DNA of 64,000 nt from Micromonospora chokoriensis (GCF_900091505.1 NZ_LT607409.1:3844001-3908000), one strand, 5' to 3'. Positions 17,770-26,721 are shown, counted from the first letter of the stretch. Program-made: numbers and translations. Notes: generated by a model not told the origin, from the letters alone.

Positions 17770-18114
17770 GGTAGGGAATCCGATGCCCATGATCAACATT
17801 GGCGCCAGCGGTTCGCCGCACGCCGCCCCGGCCCGGCTCGGGCGCGCGGTGTCCCTGCGCGCCGGTCGATCGTCCGTGCCGCGGTCGCGTCGTGTCCGCC
17901 TCGCCGTCGCGGCGGAATGGTCCGGACGGGGAGGCGGCGTCTCGACGTCGAGCGCGTCGAACCATGGTGACCGACGACGCCGTCGGCGGTTGCTGGAGGC
18001 AATGGTTGTTAGCGTGCCCACGGTCTTTGCGAACGCGTGTTCATGACCGCGAAGTCGTCCTGTCAGGACGGTCGGCGCGAGAGTGAAGAGGCCTTGTGTT
18101 CGTAATACTTGTCC

Positions 18115-18155
18115 GTTACGTTGGCAACACCCTGGAAACGTAACCGATAACGATT
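18115..18155. promoter_or_regulatory. LacI operator, site 2 (in front of the lacI-type gene)
   Basis: The 20 bases at 18136-18155 (AAACGTAACCGATAACGATT) are the second copy of the site-1 sequence. An additional inverted arm GTTACGTT at 18115-18122 pairs with AACGTAAC at 18137-18144. The site ends about 20 bases before the LacI start codon, as expected for autoregulation. Confidence 0.7.
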
Positions 18156-18174
18156 GCAGTCCAGAGGGAGCGGC

Positions 18175-19197
18175 ATGGCCGAGGTCAATGCGCCTGTGAC
18201 AATGAGTGATGTCGCTCGGGTTGCCGGCGTTTCCACAGCGACTGTTTCGCGCGTGGTCAACGGCCATTACGGCGTCAGCGCCAACACGGTGGCGCATGTC
18301 CGCTCGACCATCGAGCAACTCGGTTACGAGTCGAGCCTGGTCGCCACCAGCCTCCGGCGCAGCCGCACCAACGTCCTCGGCCTCGTGACGCACAGCTTCC
18401 AGTCGTACACCGCCGAGGTGCTCAAGGGGGCGATGAAGGCGCTGAGCCGCTCGGGCTTCGACCTGATCGTCTACGCCAACAGCGACCTCTACGGGTCATA
18501 CTCGGAGGGCTGGGAGCGGCGGCACCTGACCCGCCTGTCCGGCACCCTGACCGACGGGTGCATCGTGGTCACCCCCTGGGGCGAGGTGCAGAGCCGTACG
18601 CCGGTGGTGGCCATCGACCCGGCGAGGGGCACGACGGGGCCCTCGGTGATGGCCGACAACCTGGCGGGCGCCACCGCCGCCGTCGAGCACCTGCTCGCTC
18701 TGGGCCATCGGCGCATCGGCTTCATCGCCGGTCGGTCCAGCCTGGAGGCGGCCTGGTCCCGCGAGGAGGGCTACCGGGCCGCGCTGACCGCCGCCGGCCT
18801 CCCGCTCGACCCGACGTTGATCGGCCGAGGGGACTTCAACCCCGAGTCGGCGGTCCCGTTGGCGCGCGCCCTCCTGCAACAGGCGGAGCCGCCGACAGCG
18901 ATCTTCGCGGCGAGCGACGGGATGGCCCTCCAGGCCCTGGAGGTCGCCAGGGAACTGGGGGTCTCCGTCCCCGCGGACCTGTCCGTCGTCGGGTTCGACA
19001 ACATCCCGGAGTCGGCGTCGACGACACCCGGTCTGACCACTGTGGACCAATCGATGTACCAGCTGGGATACGAAGCCGCGCGCATGCTGAAGTCACTGGT
19101 CACCGGCGAGTGGGAGGGGCCGCACCGCATGGTGCTGCCGACCAGCCTCGTGGTCCGCGGCTCGACCGCGCCGCCGAAGAGCACGGGACGACAGTGA
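18175..19197 (+). CDS. LacI-family transcriptional regulator
   Basis: A 340-residue repressor: N-terminal helix-turn-helix and hinge (MSDVARVAGVSTATVSRVVN) followed by a periplasmic-binding-like effector domain (VLGLVTHSFQSYTAEVLKG, GHRRIGFIAGRSS, IFAASDGMALQALEVARELG, VVGFDNIPES). GGGAG lies five bases before the ATG at 18175. It is divergent from the arabinofuranosidase gene and heads the block that encodes an esterase, a sugar importer and an L-arabinonate-type dehydratase, so arabinose, arabinonate or an arabino-oligosaccharide is the probable inducer. Repeated operators in front of both genes support auto- and cross-regulation. Confidence 0.9.
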   Translation: MAEVNAPVTMSDVARVAGVSTATVSRVVNGHYGVSANTVAHVRSTIEQLGYESSLVATSLRRSRTNVLGLVTHSFQSYTAEVLKGAMKALSRSGFDLIVYANSDLYGSYSEGWERRHLTRLSGTLTDGCIVVTPWGEVQSRTPVVAIDPARGTTGPSVMADNLAGATAAVEHLLALGHRRIGFIAGRSSLEAAWSREEGYRAALTAAGLPLDPTLIGRGDFNPESAVPLARALLQQAEPPTAIFAASDGMALQALEVARELGVSVPADLSVVGFDNIPESASTTPGLTTVDQSMYQLGYEAARMLKSLVTGEWEGPHRMVLPTSLVVRGSTAPPKSTGRQ

Positions 19198-19380
19198 TGC
19201 GCATCCGCCGACGAGACCGCCCAGCCATGGCGGAAGCCGTACCGCACCGAGCGATCACGTCGGGCGTGCCCTCGGCAGGACGGTGAAGGAGGTGTCAACG
19301 CAGAACCACGGCCAGATCCACCAGTGAATCGAGCCGGCCAGTCGGGTCGCATCCGCAGCCGGCGCAGAGAGGAGTGGAGC

Positions 19381-21558
19381 GTGACAACCGAACCGTACCA
19401 TGGGCGCCTTCGCCGACTGGGTGGGCGCCGGCTCAAGGCGGCCTTCACCGCCGGAGTCATCGCCGTCGCAGCGGTAGTGCTCGCACCGCAACCGGCGGCG
19501 GCGGCCGACACCCCGTGGCTGACCGTCTCCCCGGATCGCTACGCGTCGTTCACCGTCCCGGCCGCCTACGTCCAGCAGCAGCTGGGCACGGTGTCGCAGG
19601 TCGTGGTGGAGGGCAACTTCGGTCCGTCCTCGACCACGGCGGAGTTCGGCCTGACCCGTCGCGGCGACGTGTGGTCCGGCGTTCTCGGCGCGCTCGAGCC
19701 CGGCCTGTACCACTACCAGCTCACCGCCGACGACACCAAGAGCATCAAGGACCCGACGAACGACACCCGTGTCGCGTCCGACCCGCTGCTGAGCACCTTC
19801 TTCGTCGCGGGCGACTCGGCACGCTGGTTGGTCGACGCGCCAGCCGGCAGCGGTGGTCAGGTCACGACGCTGACCTACCGGACCAGGGCCGGGCAGCGGT
19901 CGGCAGTGGTCTGGACACCACCCGGTTACGCGGCCAAGGGCCCGAAGGCCTACCCGGCGCTCTACCTGCAGTCGGGTGACGGCGTGGCCGCCACCGACTG
20001 GCTCGATCTCGGACGGACCAGGCAGATCCTCGACAACCTCTCGGCCGCGGGCACCATGCGGCCGATGGTGGTCGTGATCACCGACGGCTCCGGCGACAAG
20101 GACCTGAAGGACCTCCGCAAGGCGGTCGCCGGCACCTACCGGGTCCTGCGCGATCCGGCACACCAGGCGATTGCCGGAGTGTCCGACGGCGCGACGGCGG
20201 CGGTGCAGGCCGCGCTGGCCAAGCCGGCCCAGTTCGGCTACGTCGGTTGGTTCTCCGGTCGGTCGGTGCCGGACGTCGACCGCAAGGACGCCACAGCGAT
20301 CAACCGCACCGTCAAGGTGCTGCGCCTCTACACCGGCAACGTGACCGACCCGGCGTACAACGCCACCTACCGGTTGGCGAAGGCGTTGGGCCGGGCCGAG
20401 GTCAGGTTCGAGTCCGACGGGGTCAACCCGGACGGTGGCGCGAACTGGGACACCTGGCAGGAGAACCTGGTCGACTTCGTGCCGAGGCTGTTCCAGCACG
20501 TGTCCGACCGTGGGCCGAGCCCCGGTCACGGTCAGCTGAGGGGCGAGTTCAACCCGCCGCCGGCGGGCACCACCCCGACGCCCTTCGTCACCGAGGACGG
20601 GTTCGTCACCTTCGAGACCACCACCGAGTTCGCCGGCGCCCAGCACGTCACCGTGTGGGCGAACATCGCTCCGGGCGGCAGTTGGCTGCGCGTGCCACTC
20701 GCCCGCGACGGCGACCGGTGGCGGGCGACGGTGGGCCCTCTGGATCCCTGGTTCTACTACTACCGGCTGATCGTCGACCGGGTCCCGTTCAAGGACACCT
20801 CGAACCCGACGAAGGTGACCACCGAACCGATGTGGAGCACCTTCCTCATTCCCGGTCCGGAGGCCCGCCTGCTGTCGGACGTCCCCGCCGGCCAGGGCGG
20901 AAAGGTCGAGAGCATGACCTACGCCAGCACGGTGGCCGGTCAGGACCGCACGGCACTGGTGTGGACCCCACCCGGGTACGACCCGGGCCGCGCCGAGCCG
21001 TACCCCGTCCTCTACCTTCAACACGGCGGTGGGCAGAACTACACGGACTGGGTCGAGATGGGCCGCGCCAAGCAGATCCTGGACAACCAGTTCCTCGACG
21101 GCGACCTGACGCCCATGGTGGTCGTGATGGGCAACGGCAACTCGTCCAACTTCAACCGCGAGTTGTTGGAGAACATCGTCCCCACGGCCCGGGCCCGCTA
21201 CCACGTCTCCAGCGAGTCGTCGCAGCAGGCGCTCGCCGGCCTGTCGATGGGCGGCGGGCAGGCGTTCGGGGTGCTGCGGTCGTACCCCGGTGAGTTCGCC
21301 TACGTCGCGGCGTTCTCGGCCGGGTTCGGCAGCGGCACCGGGGTCGACGTGGAGGCGATCAACAGCGGCACCACGATGCTGCGCCTGTACGTGGGTGACC
21401 AGACCGACTTCGTGTATCCGAGCTTCATGACGTCGCTGACCACGTTGGACAACCTCGGTATCCGCTACGAGTTCGACGGGGTGACCCCCGGGCCGCACGG
21501 CTGGGACGTGTGGCAGAAGAACCTCATCGACCTGGCGCCGCGTCTGTTCAAGCGCTAG
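19381..21558 (+). CDS. Secreted tandem esterase with a degenerate first hydrolase domain
   Basis: A 725-residue exported protein starting at GTG 19381 (GAGAGGAGTGGAGC upstream) with a Tat/Sec-like signal to about residue 42. It consists of two homologous halves, each an E-set domain plus an esterase-D-like hydrolase. The C-terminal half has an intact-looking set: LQHGGGQNYTDW oxyanion loop, nucleophile GLSMGGG, acid in VGDQTDF and base in GPHGWDVW. In the N-terminal half the same positions read LQSGDGVAATDW, GVSDGAT, TGNVTDP and GGANWDTW: the Ser survives, the Asp and His do not. The first half may bind polysaccharide or act structurally. Related to the single-domain esterase at 14377. Confidence 0.85.
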   Translation: MTTEPYHGRLRRLGGRRLKAAFTAGVIAVAAVVLAPQPAAAADTPWLTVSPDRYASFTVPAAYVQQQLGTVSQVVVEGNFGPSSTTAEFGLTRRGDVWSGVLGALEPGLYHYQLTADDTKSIKDPTNDTRVASDPLLSTFFVAGDSARWLVDAPAGSGGQVTTLTYRTRAGQRSAVVWTPPGYAAKGPKAYPALYLQSGDGVAATDWLDLGRTRQILDNLSAAGTMRPMVVVITDGSGDKDLKDLRKAVAGTYRVLRDPAHQAIAGVSDGATAAVQAALAKPAQFGYVGWFSGRSVPDVDRKDATAINRTVKVLRLYTGNVTDPAYNATYRLAKALGRAEVRFESDGVNPDGGANWDTWQENLVDFVPRLFQHVSDRGPSPGHGQLRGEFNPPPAGTTPTPFVTEDGFVTFETTTEFAGAQHVTVWANIAPGGSWLRVPLARDGDRWRATVGPLDPWFYYYRLIVDRVPFKDTSNPTKVTTEPMWSTFLIPGPEARLLSDVPAGQGGKVESMTYASTVAGQDRTALVWTPPGYDPGRAEPYPVLYLQHGGGQNYTDWVEMGRAKQILDNQFLDGDLTPMVVVMGNGNSSNFNRELLENIVPTARARYHVSSESSQQALAGLSMGGGQAFGVLRSYPGEFAYVAAFSAGFGSGTGVDVEAINSGTTMLRLYVGDQTDFVYPSFMTSLTTLDNLGIRYEFDGVTPGPHGWDVWQKNLIDLAPRLFKR

Positions 21559-21574
21559 GAGCCGTTGCGGGCGA

Positions 21575-21608
21575 CGCCACCGGGAGCAGGCTTCCTGCCC
21601 CGGTGGCG
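21575..21608 (+). terminator. Intercistronic hairpin before the second binding-protein gene
   Basis: Inverted repeat CGCCACCGGG / CCCGGTGGCG with an inner GCAGG / CCTGC pair, between the esterase stop and the next lipoprotein gene. It may end or attenuate the esterase transcript. Confidence 0.6.
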
Positions 21609-21659
21609 CCGCCGGCGCACGGATGCCACCGCACCGCCACCCCGAAGGGAACCACCTCA

Positions 21660-23000
21660 ATGAAGAGAAGACGGATACTCGCCACGGTTGCCATGCTCGC
21701 GGTCGGGACCGGCCTCGTCGCCTGCTCCTCAGACGAGGGCGGAAGTGACGCGAGCAACTGCACGAACACCATCCCGAAGAAGGAACTGCCGGTCGTGACG
21801 ATGTGGGGTTGGTACCCCAACACCCAGCTCGTCGTCGACAACTTCAACAAGCAGAACACCGAGGTGCAGGTCTGCTGGACCAACGTCGGGCAGGGCGGTG
21901 ACGAGTACGACAAGTTCCAGACCGCCATCTCGGCGGGCACCGGAGCGCCCGACGTGATCATGGTCGAGGCGGACCGGATCCCGACCTTCCAGATCCAGGG
22001 CGCGCTCGTCGACATCAAGAAGTACGGCTACGACGCGGTCAAGGCCAACTACAGCGAGGGTGCCTGGAAGGACGTGTCGGTCGGCGACGCGGTCTACGGC
22101 GTCCCGGTCGACGGTGGGCCGATGGGCATGATCTACCGCAAGGACATCTTCGAGAAGTACAAGATCACCCCGCCGAAGACCTGGGCCGAGTACGAGCAGA
22201 CCGCGCAGAAGGTCAAGGACGCCGGTGGCCCGCTGTTCGGCGACCTCGGCGCGAACGTCCCGGCGGTCCTGATGGCGCTCCAGATCCAGAAGGGCGCCAC
22301 ACCCTTCACCTTCGATCCGGCGCAGCCGAAGTCGATCGGTGTGAAGCTCAACGACCAGGCGTCCAAGGACGTGCTGGACTACTGGGGTGGCCTCGCCAAG
22401 AAGGGCCTGGTCGGGACGCAGGACCAGTTCACCCCGGAGTACATCTCCGGCGTGATCAACGGTAACTACGCGACGTACATCTCGGCGGCGTGGGCGCCCG
22501 GCTACCTGACCGGCGCGGGCGTCGGCAAGGGCCAGGACACCGGCAAGTTCGCGGTGGCGCCGCTGCCGCAGTGGGACGCGGCCAACCCGGTGCAGGTGAA
22601 CTGGGGCGGGTCGGCGTTCTCGGTGACCAAGCAGTCCAAGAAGCCGGAGCTGGCGGCGAAGGCCGCCTACGGGCTCTACGCCGACAAGGAGTCGCTCACC
22701 GACGGCTGGACCAACCAGATCATCTTCCCGCTCAACCTCACGGCCCTCAAGGACCCCGCGTTCATCGACCTGAAGGTGCCGTTCTTCGACGGCCAGCAGG
22801 CGAACAAGGAGGTCTACGTTCCGGCCGCCGACGCCTACAAGGGCGTCGCGTACGCCCCCTTCGGCCAGTACTACCTCGACGCGATGACGAAGCAGGTCAG
22901 CGAGGTCATCAAGGGCTCCATCACCGGATCGCAGGCCGCGGACCGGATCCAGGAGGACGTGGCGAAGTACGCCAAGGAACAAGGCTTCACCGTTCAGTGA
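21660..23000 (+). CDS. ABC sugar importer, substrate-binding lipoprotein (second system)
   Basis: A 446-residue lipoprotein with signal MKRRRILATVAMLAVG and lipobox LVAC. The mature protein is a family-1 solute-binding protein (TMWGWYPNTQLVVDNFNKQN at the first strand, WGGSAFSVTKQSKKPELAAKAA near the C-terminus). It is ASP/UgpB-like and should deliver an oligosaccharide or pentose to the permeases that follow. GAAGGGA precedes the ATG by about 10 bases. Context (arabinofuranosidase, esterase, arabinonate-type dehydratase) suggests an arabinose-containing ligand. Confidence 0.9.
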   Translation: MKRRRILATVAMLAVGTGLVACSSDEGGSDASNCTNTIPKKELPVVTMWGWYPNTQLVVDNFNKQNTEVQVCWTNVGQGGDEYDKFQTAISAGTGAPDVIMVEADRIPTFQIQGALVDIKKYGYDAVKANYSEGAWKDVSVGDAVYGVPVDGGPMGMIYRKDIFEKYKITPPKTWAEYEQTAQKVKDAGGPLFGDLGANVPAVLMALQIQKGATPFTFDPAQPKSIGVKLNDQASKDVLDYWGGLAKKGLVGTQDQFTPEYISGVINGNYATYISAAWAPGYLTGAGVGKGQDTGKFAVAPLPQWDAANPVQVNWGGSAFSVTKQSKKPELAAKAAYGLYADKESLTDGWTNQIIFPLNLTALKDPAFIDLKVPFFDGQQANKEVYVPAADAYKGVAYAPFGQYYLDAMTKQVSEVIKGSITGSQAADRIQEDVAKYAKEQGFTVQ

Positions 23001-23006
23001 CCGGAC

Positions 23007-23043
23007 GGGTGGGCCGCACCGTCAGCGGACGGGCGGCCCACCC
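23007..23043 (+). terminator. Intercistronic hairpin after the second binding-protein gene
   Basis: Perfect 11-bp inverted repeat GGGTGGGCCGC / GCGGCCCACCC right after the stop codon, in the same place as the hairpin in the first importer operon. Confidence 0.7.
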
Positions 23044-23077
23044 TCGACCCCTCGGCGTCCACGTCCCGGAGACCACA

Positions 23078-24019
23078 ATGACACTCCTGACCGAGAAGCG
23101 CGCACCGGGTGCTCGCAACGAGGCACGCACGATCCGTGGCAAGGTACACCTCCGCGAGCACCTGATGGGCTGGCTCTTCGTCGGACCGTTCGGGATCGTC
23201 TTCCTGGCGTTCCTCATCGCGCCGCTCGCGTACGCGTTGTATCTCAGCCTCTTCCAGAAGAAGCTGATCGGCGGCACCAGCTTCGTCCTCTTCGACAACT
23301 ACGTGAAGGCGTTCACCGACCCGAGCTTCCTGTCCGGGGCATGGTTCGTCATCCGCTTCTCGCTCGTCTCCATCCCGGTCCAGATCGTCCTCGCGCTCGC
23401 GATGGCGCTCATCCTGGACGCGGTGACCACGCTGTTCGCTCGCTTCTCCCGCCTGATGATCTTCCTGCCGTACGCGATTCCGACGGTCATCGGCGCCGTG
23501 ATGTGGGGGTTCCTCTACAGCAAGGGCTTCGGCCCGCTCACCGACATCTTCGGGCTGTTCGGCGCCACCGCACCGGACTTTCTGAGCAGTGATCTGATCT
23601 TCTACGGCCTGCTCAACGTCGTCACCTGGCAGTGGGCCGGCTATTACATGATCATCCTGTACGCGGCGTTGCAGGGCGTCGATCCCACGCTCTACGAGGC
23701 CGCCCGGATGGACGGCGCCGGGCGGTGGCAGATCGCGACGCGGATCAAGATCCCGCTGATCGCGCCCGCACTGATCCTGATCCTGGTCTTCTCGCTCATC
23801 GGCACCCTGCAGTTCTTCAACGAACCGCAGATCCTGCGCTACCTCGCCGCGGGCACGATCGGGACCGACTTCACCCCCAACATGTACGCGTACCAGCAGG
23901 CGTTCTCGCTGGCCAACTTCAACTACGGGTCGGCGATCTCGTTCGCGCTCGGCGGCATCGTCTTCATCTGCGTGTACGCCTTCCTGTTCTTCACCCGCAA
24001 GCGGAGGAGTTTCCTGTAG
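23078..24019 (+). CDS. ABC sugar importer permease (MalF-like, second system)
   Basis: A 313-residue, six-helix CUT1 permease. It begins with a short cytoplasmic tail, then GWLFVGPFGIVFLAFLIAPL, and carries the EAA loop TLYEAARMDGAGRWQIATRI. The start at ATG 23078 is the one that leaves the first helix at its usual distance. Its stop codon directly abuts the next start with no spacing. The operon has no ATPase gene. Confidence 0.92.
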   Translation: MTLLTEKRAPGARNEARTIRGKVHLREHLMGWLFVGPFGIVFLAFLIAPLAYALYLSLFQKKLIGGTSFVLFDNYVKAFTDPSFLSGAWFVIRFSLVSIPVQIVLALAMALILDAVTTLFARFSRLMIFLPYAIPTVIGAVMWGFLYSKGFGPLTDIFGLFGATAPDFLSSDLIFYGLLNVVTWQWAGYYMIILYAALQGVDPTLYEAARMDGAGRWQIATRIKIPLIAPALILILVFSLIGTLQFFNEPQILRYLAAGTIGTDFTPNMYAYQQAFSLANFNYGSAISFALGGIVFICVYAFLFFTRKRRSFL

Positions 24020-24904
24020 ATGGCCGCCCCCACGAGCGCCCGCGCCGGATCCCGCCGGCCGCAGCGCTACCTCCCCATGCAGATCCTCCTCGGCTTCCTG
24101 GTGATCTATTTCCTCGTGCCGTTCTGGTGGGTCATCGTCAACAGCTCCAAGGACGCGGCCGGCCTGTTCGGCGGCGACAACACCCTGTGGTTCACCGACC
24201 AGGTCGACTACCTCGGCAACCTGAAGCAGTTGTTCACCCACGACGGGGGCATCTACCTCAGGTGGATCCTCAACTCCACGCTGTACGCCATCGCGGGTGG
24301 CGTGGGCGCCACGGTCCTGGCGGTGATGGCGGGCTACGGGTTCGCCAAGTACCGTTTCGCCGCCCGGCGGTTCAGCTTCGCGGTCGTGCTCGGCGCGTTG
24401 ATGGTCCCCGCCACCGCCCTGGTCATCCCGACCTTCATCATGTTCTCCCGGCTCGGCCTGACGAACACGGTCTGGGCGGTGATCCTCCCGTCGCTGCTCA
24501 ACCCGTTCGGCGTCTACCTGATGCACGTGTACGCGCGCGACGCGGTGCCCGACGAACTCCTGGACGCGGCCCGGGTGGACGGTGCGGGGGAGGTGCGGAC
24601 GTTCCTCCAGATCGCCCTTCCGATGATGCGGCCCGCGGTGGTCACCGTGCTGCTCCTGTCCGCGGTGGCGTCCTGGAACAACTACTTCCTGCCCCTGGCG
24701 ATGCTCTCCGACAACCGGCTCTTCCCCGTCACCGTCGGTCTCGGCCTCTGGCAGGGCATCGCGTCGGCGAACAACGCGGGAGGCACCTCGCTGTGGAGCC
24801 TCATCATCCTGGGTTCGCTCGTGTCAGTGATTCCGCTGATCATCGCGTTCTTCAGCCTGCAACGACACTGGCGCGGCGGATTGTCCGTCGGGAGCCTCCG
24901 GTAG
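24020..24904 (+). CDS. ABC sugar importer permease (MalG-like, second system)
   Basis: A 294-residue, six-helix CUT1 permease with EAA loop ELLDAARVDGAGEVRTFLQI. It starts on the base after the preceding stop, implying translational coupling. It partners the 23078 permease and the 21660 binding protein. A gap of about 90 bases without a hairpin separates it from the dehydratase, so the latter is probably co-transcribed. Confidence 0.92.
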   Translation: MAAPTSARAGSRRPQRYLPMQILLGFLVIYFLVPFWWVIVNSSKDAAGLFGGDNTLWFTDQVDYLGNLKQLFTHDGGIYLRWILNSTLYAIAGGVGATVLAVMAGYGFAKYRFAARRFSFAVVLGALMVPATALVIPTFIMFSRLGLTNTVWAVILPSLLNPFGVYLMHVYARDAVPDELLDAARVDGAGEVRTFLQIALPMMRPAVVTVLLLSAVASWNNYFLPLAMLSDNRLFPVTVGLGLWQGIASANNAGGTSLWSLIILGSLVSVIPLIIAFFSLQRHWRGGLSVGSLR

Positions 24905-24993
24905 GCCGGACCGGTGTCACCAGCCACCGCACCACCCGCTCACGGATCGCCGCGAACCGCCGCGGCGCGCACTGATGACAGAGGAGTCTGCTG

Positions 24994-26721
24994 ATGTCGA
25001 CGACGAATCGGCCGCTGCGCAGCGCGCAGTGGTTCGGTGCGGAGGGCCGCAACGGTTTCATCCACCGGTCCTGGATGCGCAACCAGGGGTTCGCGGACGA
25101 TGTCTTCGACGGTCGTCCGGTGATCGGCATCGCCACCACCTGGTCGGAGCTCACCCCCTGCAACGCCCACCTGCGGGACCTGGCCGAGTCGGTGAAGCGG
25201 GGGGTGTGGGAGAGCGGCGGTTTGCCGCTGGAGTTCCCGGCGATGAGCCTGGGTGAACCCCTCATGCGGCCCACCACCATGCTCTACCGCAACCTGTTGG
25301 CGATGGAGCTGGAGGAGTCGGTCCGGGCCAACCCGCTCGACGCGGTGGTCCTGCTCTCCGGCTGCGACAAGACCACCCCCGGCCTGTTGATGGGGGCGGC
25401 GAGCGTCGACCTGCCGACCCTGATGCTGACCGGTGGTCCGATGCTCAACGGCAAGTTCCGGGGTCAGGACATCGGCTCGGGCACCGTGGTATGGCGCTTC
25501 ACCGAGGAGATGCGGGCGGGTCGGATGAGCGCGGCCGACTGCGCGGAGGCGGAGGTCGGCATGTCCCGCAGTCGAGGGCACTGCATGACCATGGGGACCG
25601 CCTCCACGATGGCCTGTGTGACGGAGGCGCTGGGCGTGCAGCTCCCGGGGGCCGCCGCCGTGCCGGCTGTCGACTCCCGGCGGTACGCCCTCGCCCACGC
25701 CGCCGGACGCCGGATCGTCGCCATGGTCGAGCAGGACCAGCGGTTGTCCACGGTGCTCACCAGGCAGGCGTTCGAGAACGCGGTCCGGGTCAACGCCGCG
25801 ATCGGCGGTTCGACGAACGCTGTCGTCCACCTGCTCGCGGTTGCCGGACGCCTCGGTGTCCCGCTGTCGCTGGAGGACTTCGACGCCCTCACCGCCGACG
25901 TGCCCATGCTGGTCAACCTCATGCCCTCCGGGACGTACCTCATGGAGGACTTCGCCTACGCGGGCGGCGTCCCGGCGGTGATGGCGGAGATCGCCCCGCT
26001 GCTGCACATGGACCACGTCACCGTCAGCGGGAAGAGCGTGGCCGACAACGTCGACGGCGTGCAGTGCTGGAACCGGGACGTCATCGCCACCATGGCCGAG
26101 CCGTTCCAACCCGCCGGCTCCGGCACCGTCGTGCTGCGCGGGTCGCTCGCGCCGTCCGGGGCCGTGCTGAAGGTCTCCGCGGCCTCCGCCCACCTGCTCA
26201 GCCACACCGGGCCCGCGCTCGTCTTCGACCGGATCGAGGAGTACGTCGTCGCGGCCGACGACCCGGACCTCGACGTCACCCCCGACACGGTGATCGTGGT
26301 GCGCAACGCCGGGCCACGGGGATACCCCGGGTTCCCGGAGGTGGGCAACGTGCCGATGCCACGACGGCTGCTCGCCGACGGCATCACGGACATGGTGCGG
26401 ATCTCCGACGCCCGGATGAGCGGCACCGGGTACGGCACCTGTGTCCTGCACGTGGCACCGGAGGCGTCGGTGGGCGGTCCGCTCGCGTTGGTGCGTACCG
26501 GCGACCTGATCCGTGTCGACGTGGCGACGCGATCCCTGGACCTGCTGGTCGACGACGCGGAGCTCGCCCAGCGCCGTGCCGCCTGGCAACCACCACCGCC
26601 GGTCGCCGACCGGGGTTGGGTACGGCTGTACAGCGAGCACGTCCTCCAGGCCGACCAGGGCGCCGACCTGGACTTCCTGGTCGGCGGCAGCGGCAGTGAC
26701 GTGCCCCGGCACTCGCACTGA
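24994..26721 (+). CDS. Pentonate dehydratase of the IlvD/Edd family (L-arabinonate dehydratase-like)
   Basis: A 575-residue iron-sulfur dehydratase. Cluster ligands are visible in SELTPCN, LLSGCDKTTPG and GHCMTMGTAST, and the family blocks GGSTNAV, PSGTYLMEDFAYAGG, RMSGTGYGT and the tail GSDVPRHSH are present. The long WFGAEGRNGFIHRSWM start and the C-terminal HVLQADQGADLDFLVGG segment are those I know from L-arabinonate/D-xylonate dehydratases rather than from dihydroxy-acid dehydratase (IlvD) or 6-phosphogluconate dehydratase (Edd). It converts a pentonate to the 2-keto-3-deoxy acid that the AraD1-like enzyme encoded at 11336 could use. ATG 24994 follows GACAGAGGAGT. Confidence 0.85.
   Translation: MSTTNRPLRSAQWFGAEGRNGFIHRSWMRNQGFADDVFDGRPVIGIATTWSELTPCNAHLRDLAESVKRGVWESGGLPLEFPAMSLGEPLMRPTTMLYRNLLAMELEESVRANPLDAVVLLSGCDKTTPGLLMGAASVDLPTLMLTGGPMLNGKFRGQDIGSGTVVWRFTEEMRAGRMSAADCAEAEVGMSRSRGHCMTMGTASTMACVTEALGVQLPGAAAVPAVDSRRYALAHAAGRRIVAMVEQDQRLSTVLTRQAFENAVRVNAAIGGSTNAVVHLLAVAGRLGVPLSLEDFDALTADVPMLVNLMPSGTYLMEDFAYAGGVPAVMAEIAPLLHMDHVTVSGKSVADNVDGVQCWNRDVIATMAEPFQPAGSGTVVLRGSLAPSGAVLKVSAASAHLLSHTGPALVFDRIEEYVVAADDPDLDVTPDTVIVVRNAGPRGYPGFPEVGNVPMPRRLLADGITDMVRISDARMSGTGYGTCVLHVAPEASVGGPLALVRTGDLIRVDVATRSLDLLVDDAELAQRRAAWQPPPPVADRGWVRLYSEHVLQADQGADLDFLVGGSGSDVPRHSH

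Larger units (their letters stand above)
17625..18174. other. Divergent regulatory region, no gene seen
   Basis: About 550 bases between the GH51 gene and the divergent LacI gene. Small open frames occur on both strands but are Arg/Pro-rich and lack ribosome sites or family features. The ends hold two matching operator sites (17748-17767 and 18136-18155). Confidence 0.6.

Noticed and set aside
17737..18086. Small open frames between GH51 and LacI genes
   Set aside because: Arg/Ser-rich, no ribosome site, no conservation that I recognise; the area fits a regulatory region.
19255..21660. 801-codon minus-strand frame opposite the double esterase
   Set aside because: Typical high-GC antisense shadow: Arg/His/Val/Gly-rich, no motif, covers a gene with clear domains on the plus strand.
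22994..24526. 510-codon minus-strand frame opposite the permeases
   Set aside because: Highly charged sequence produced by reading membrane helices in antisense; no family features.
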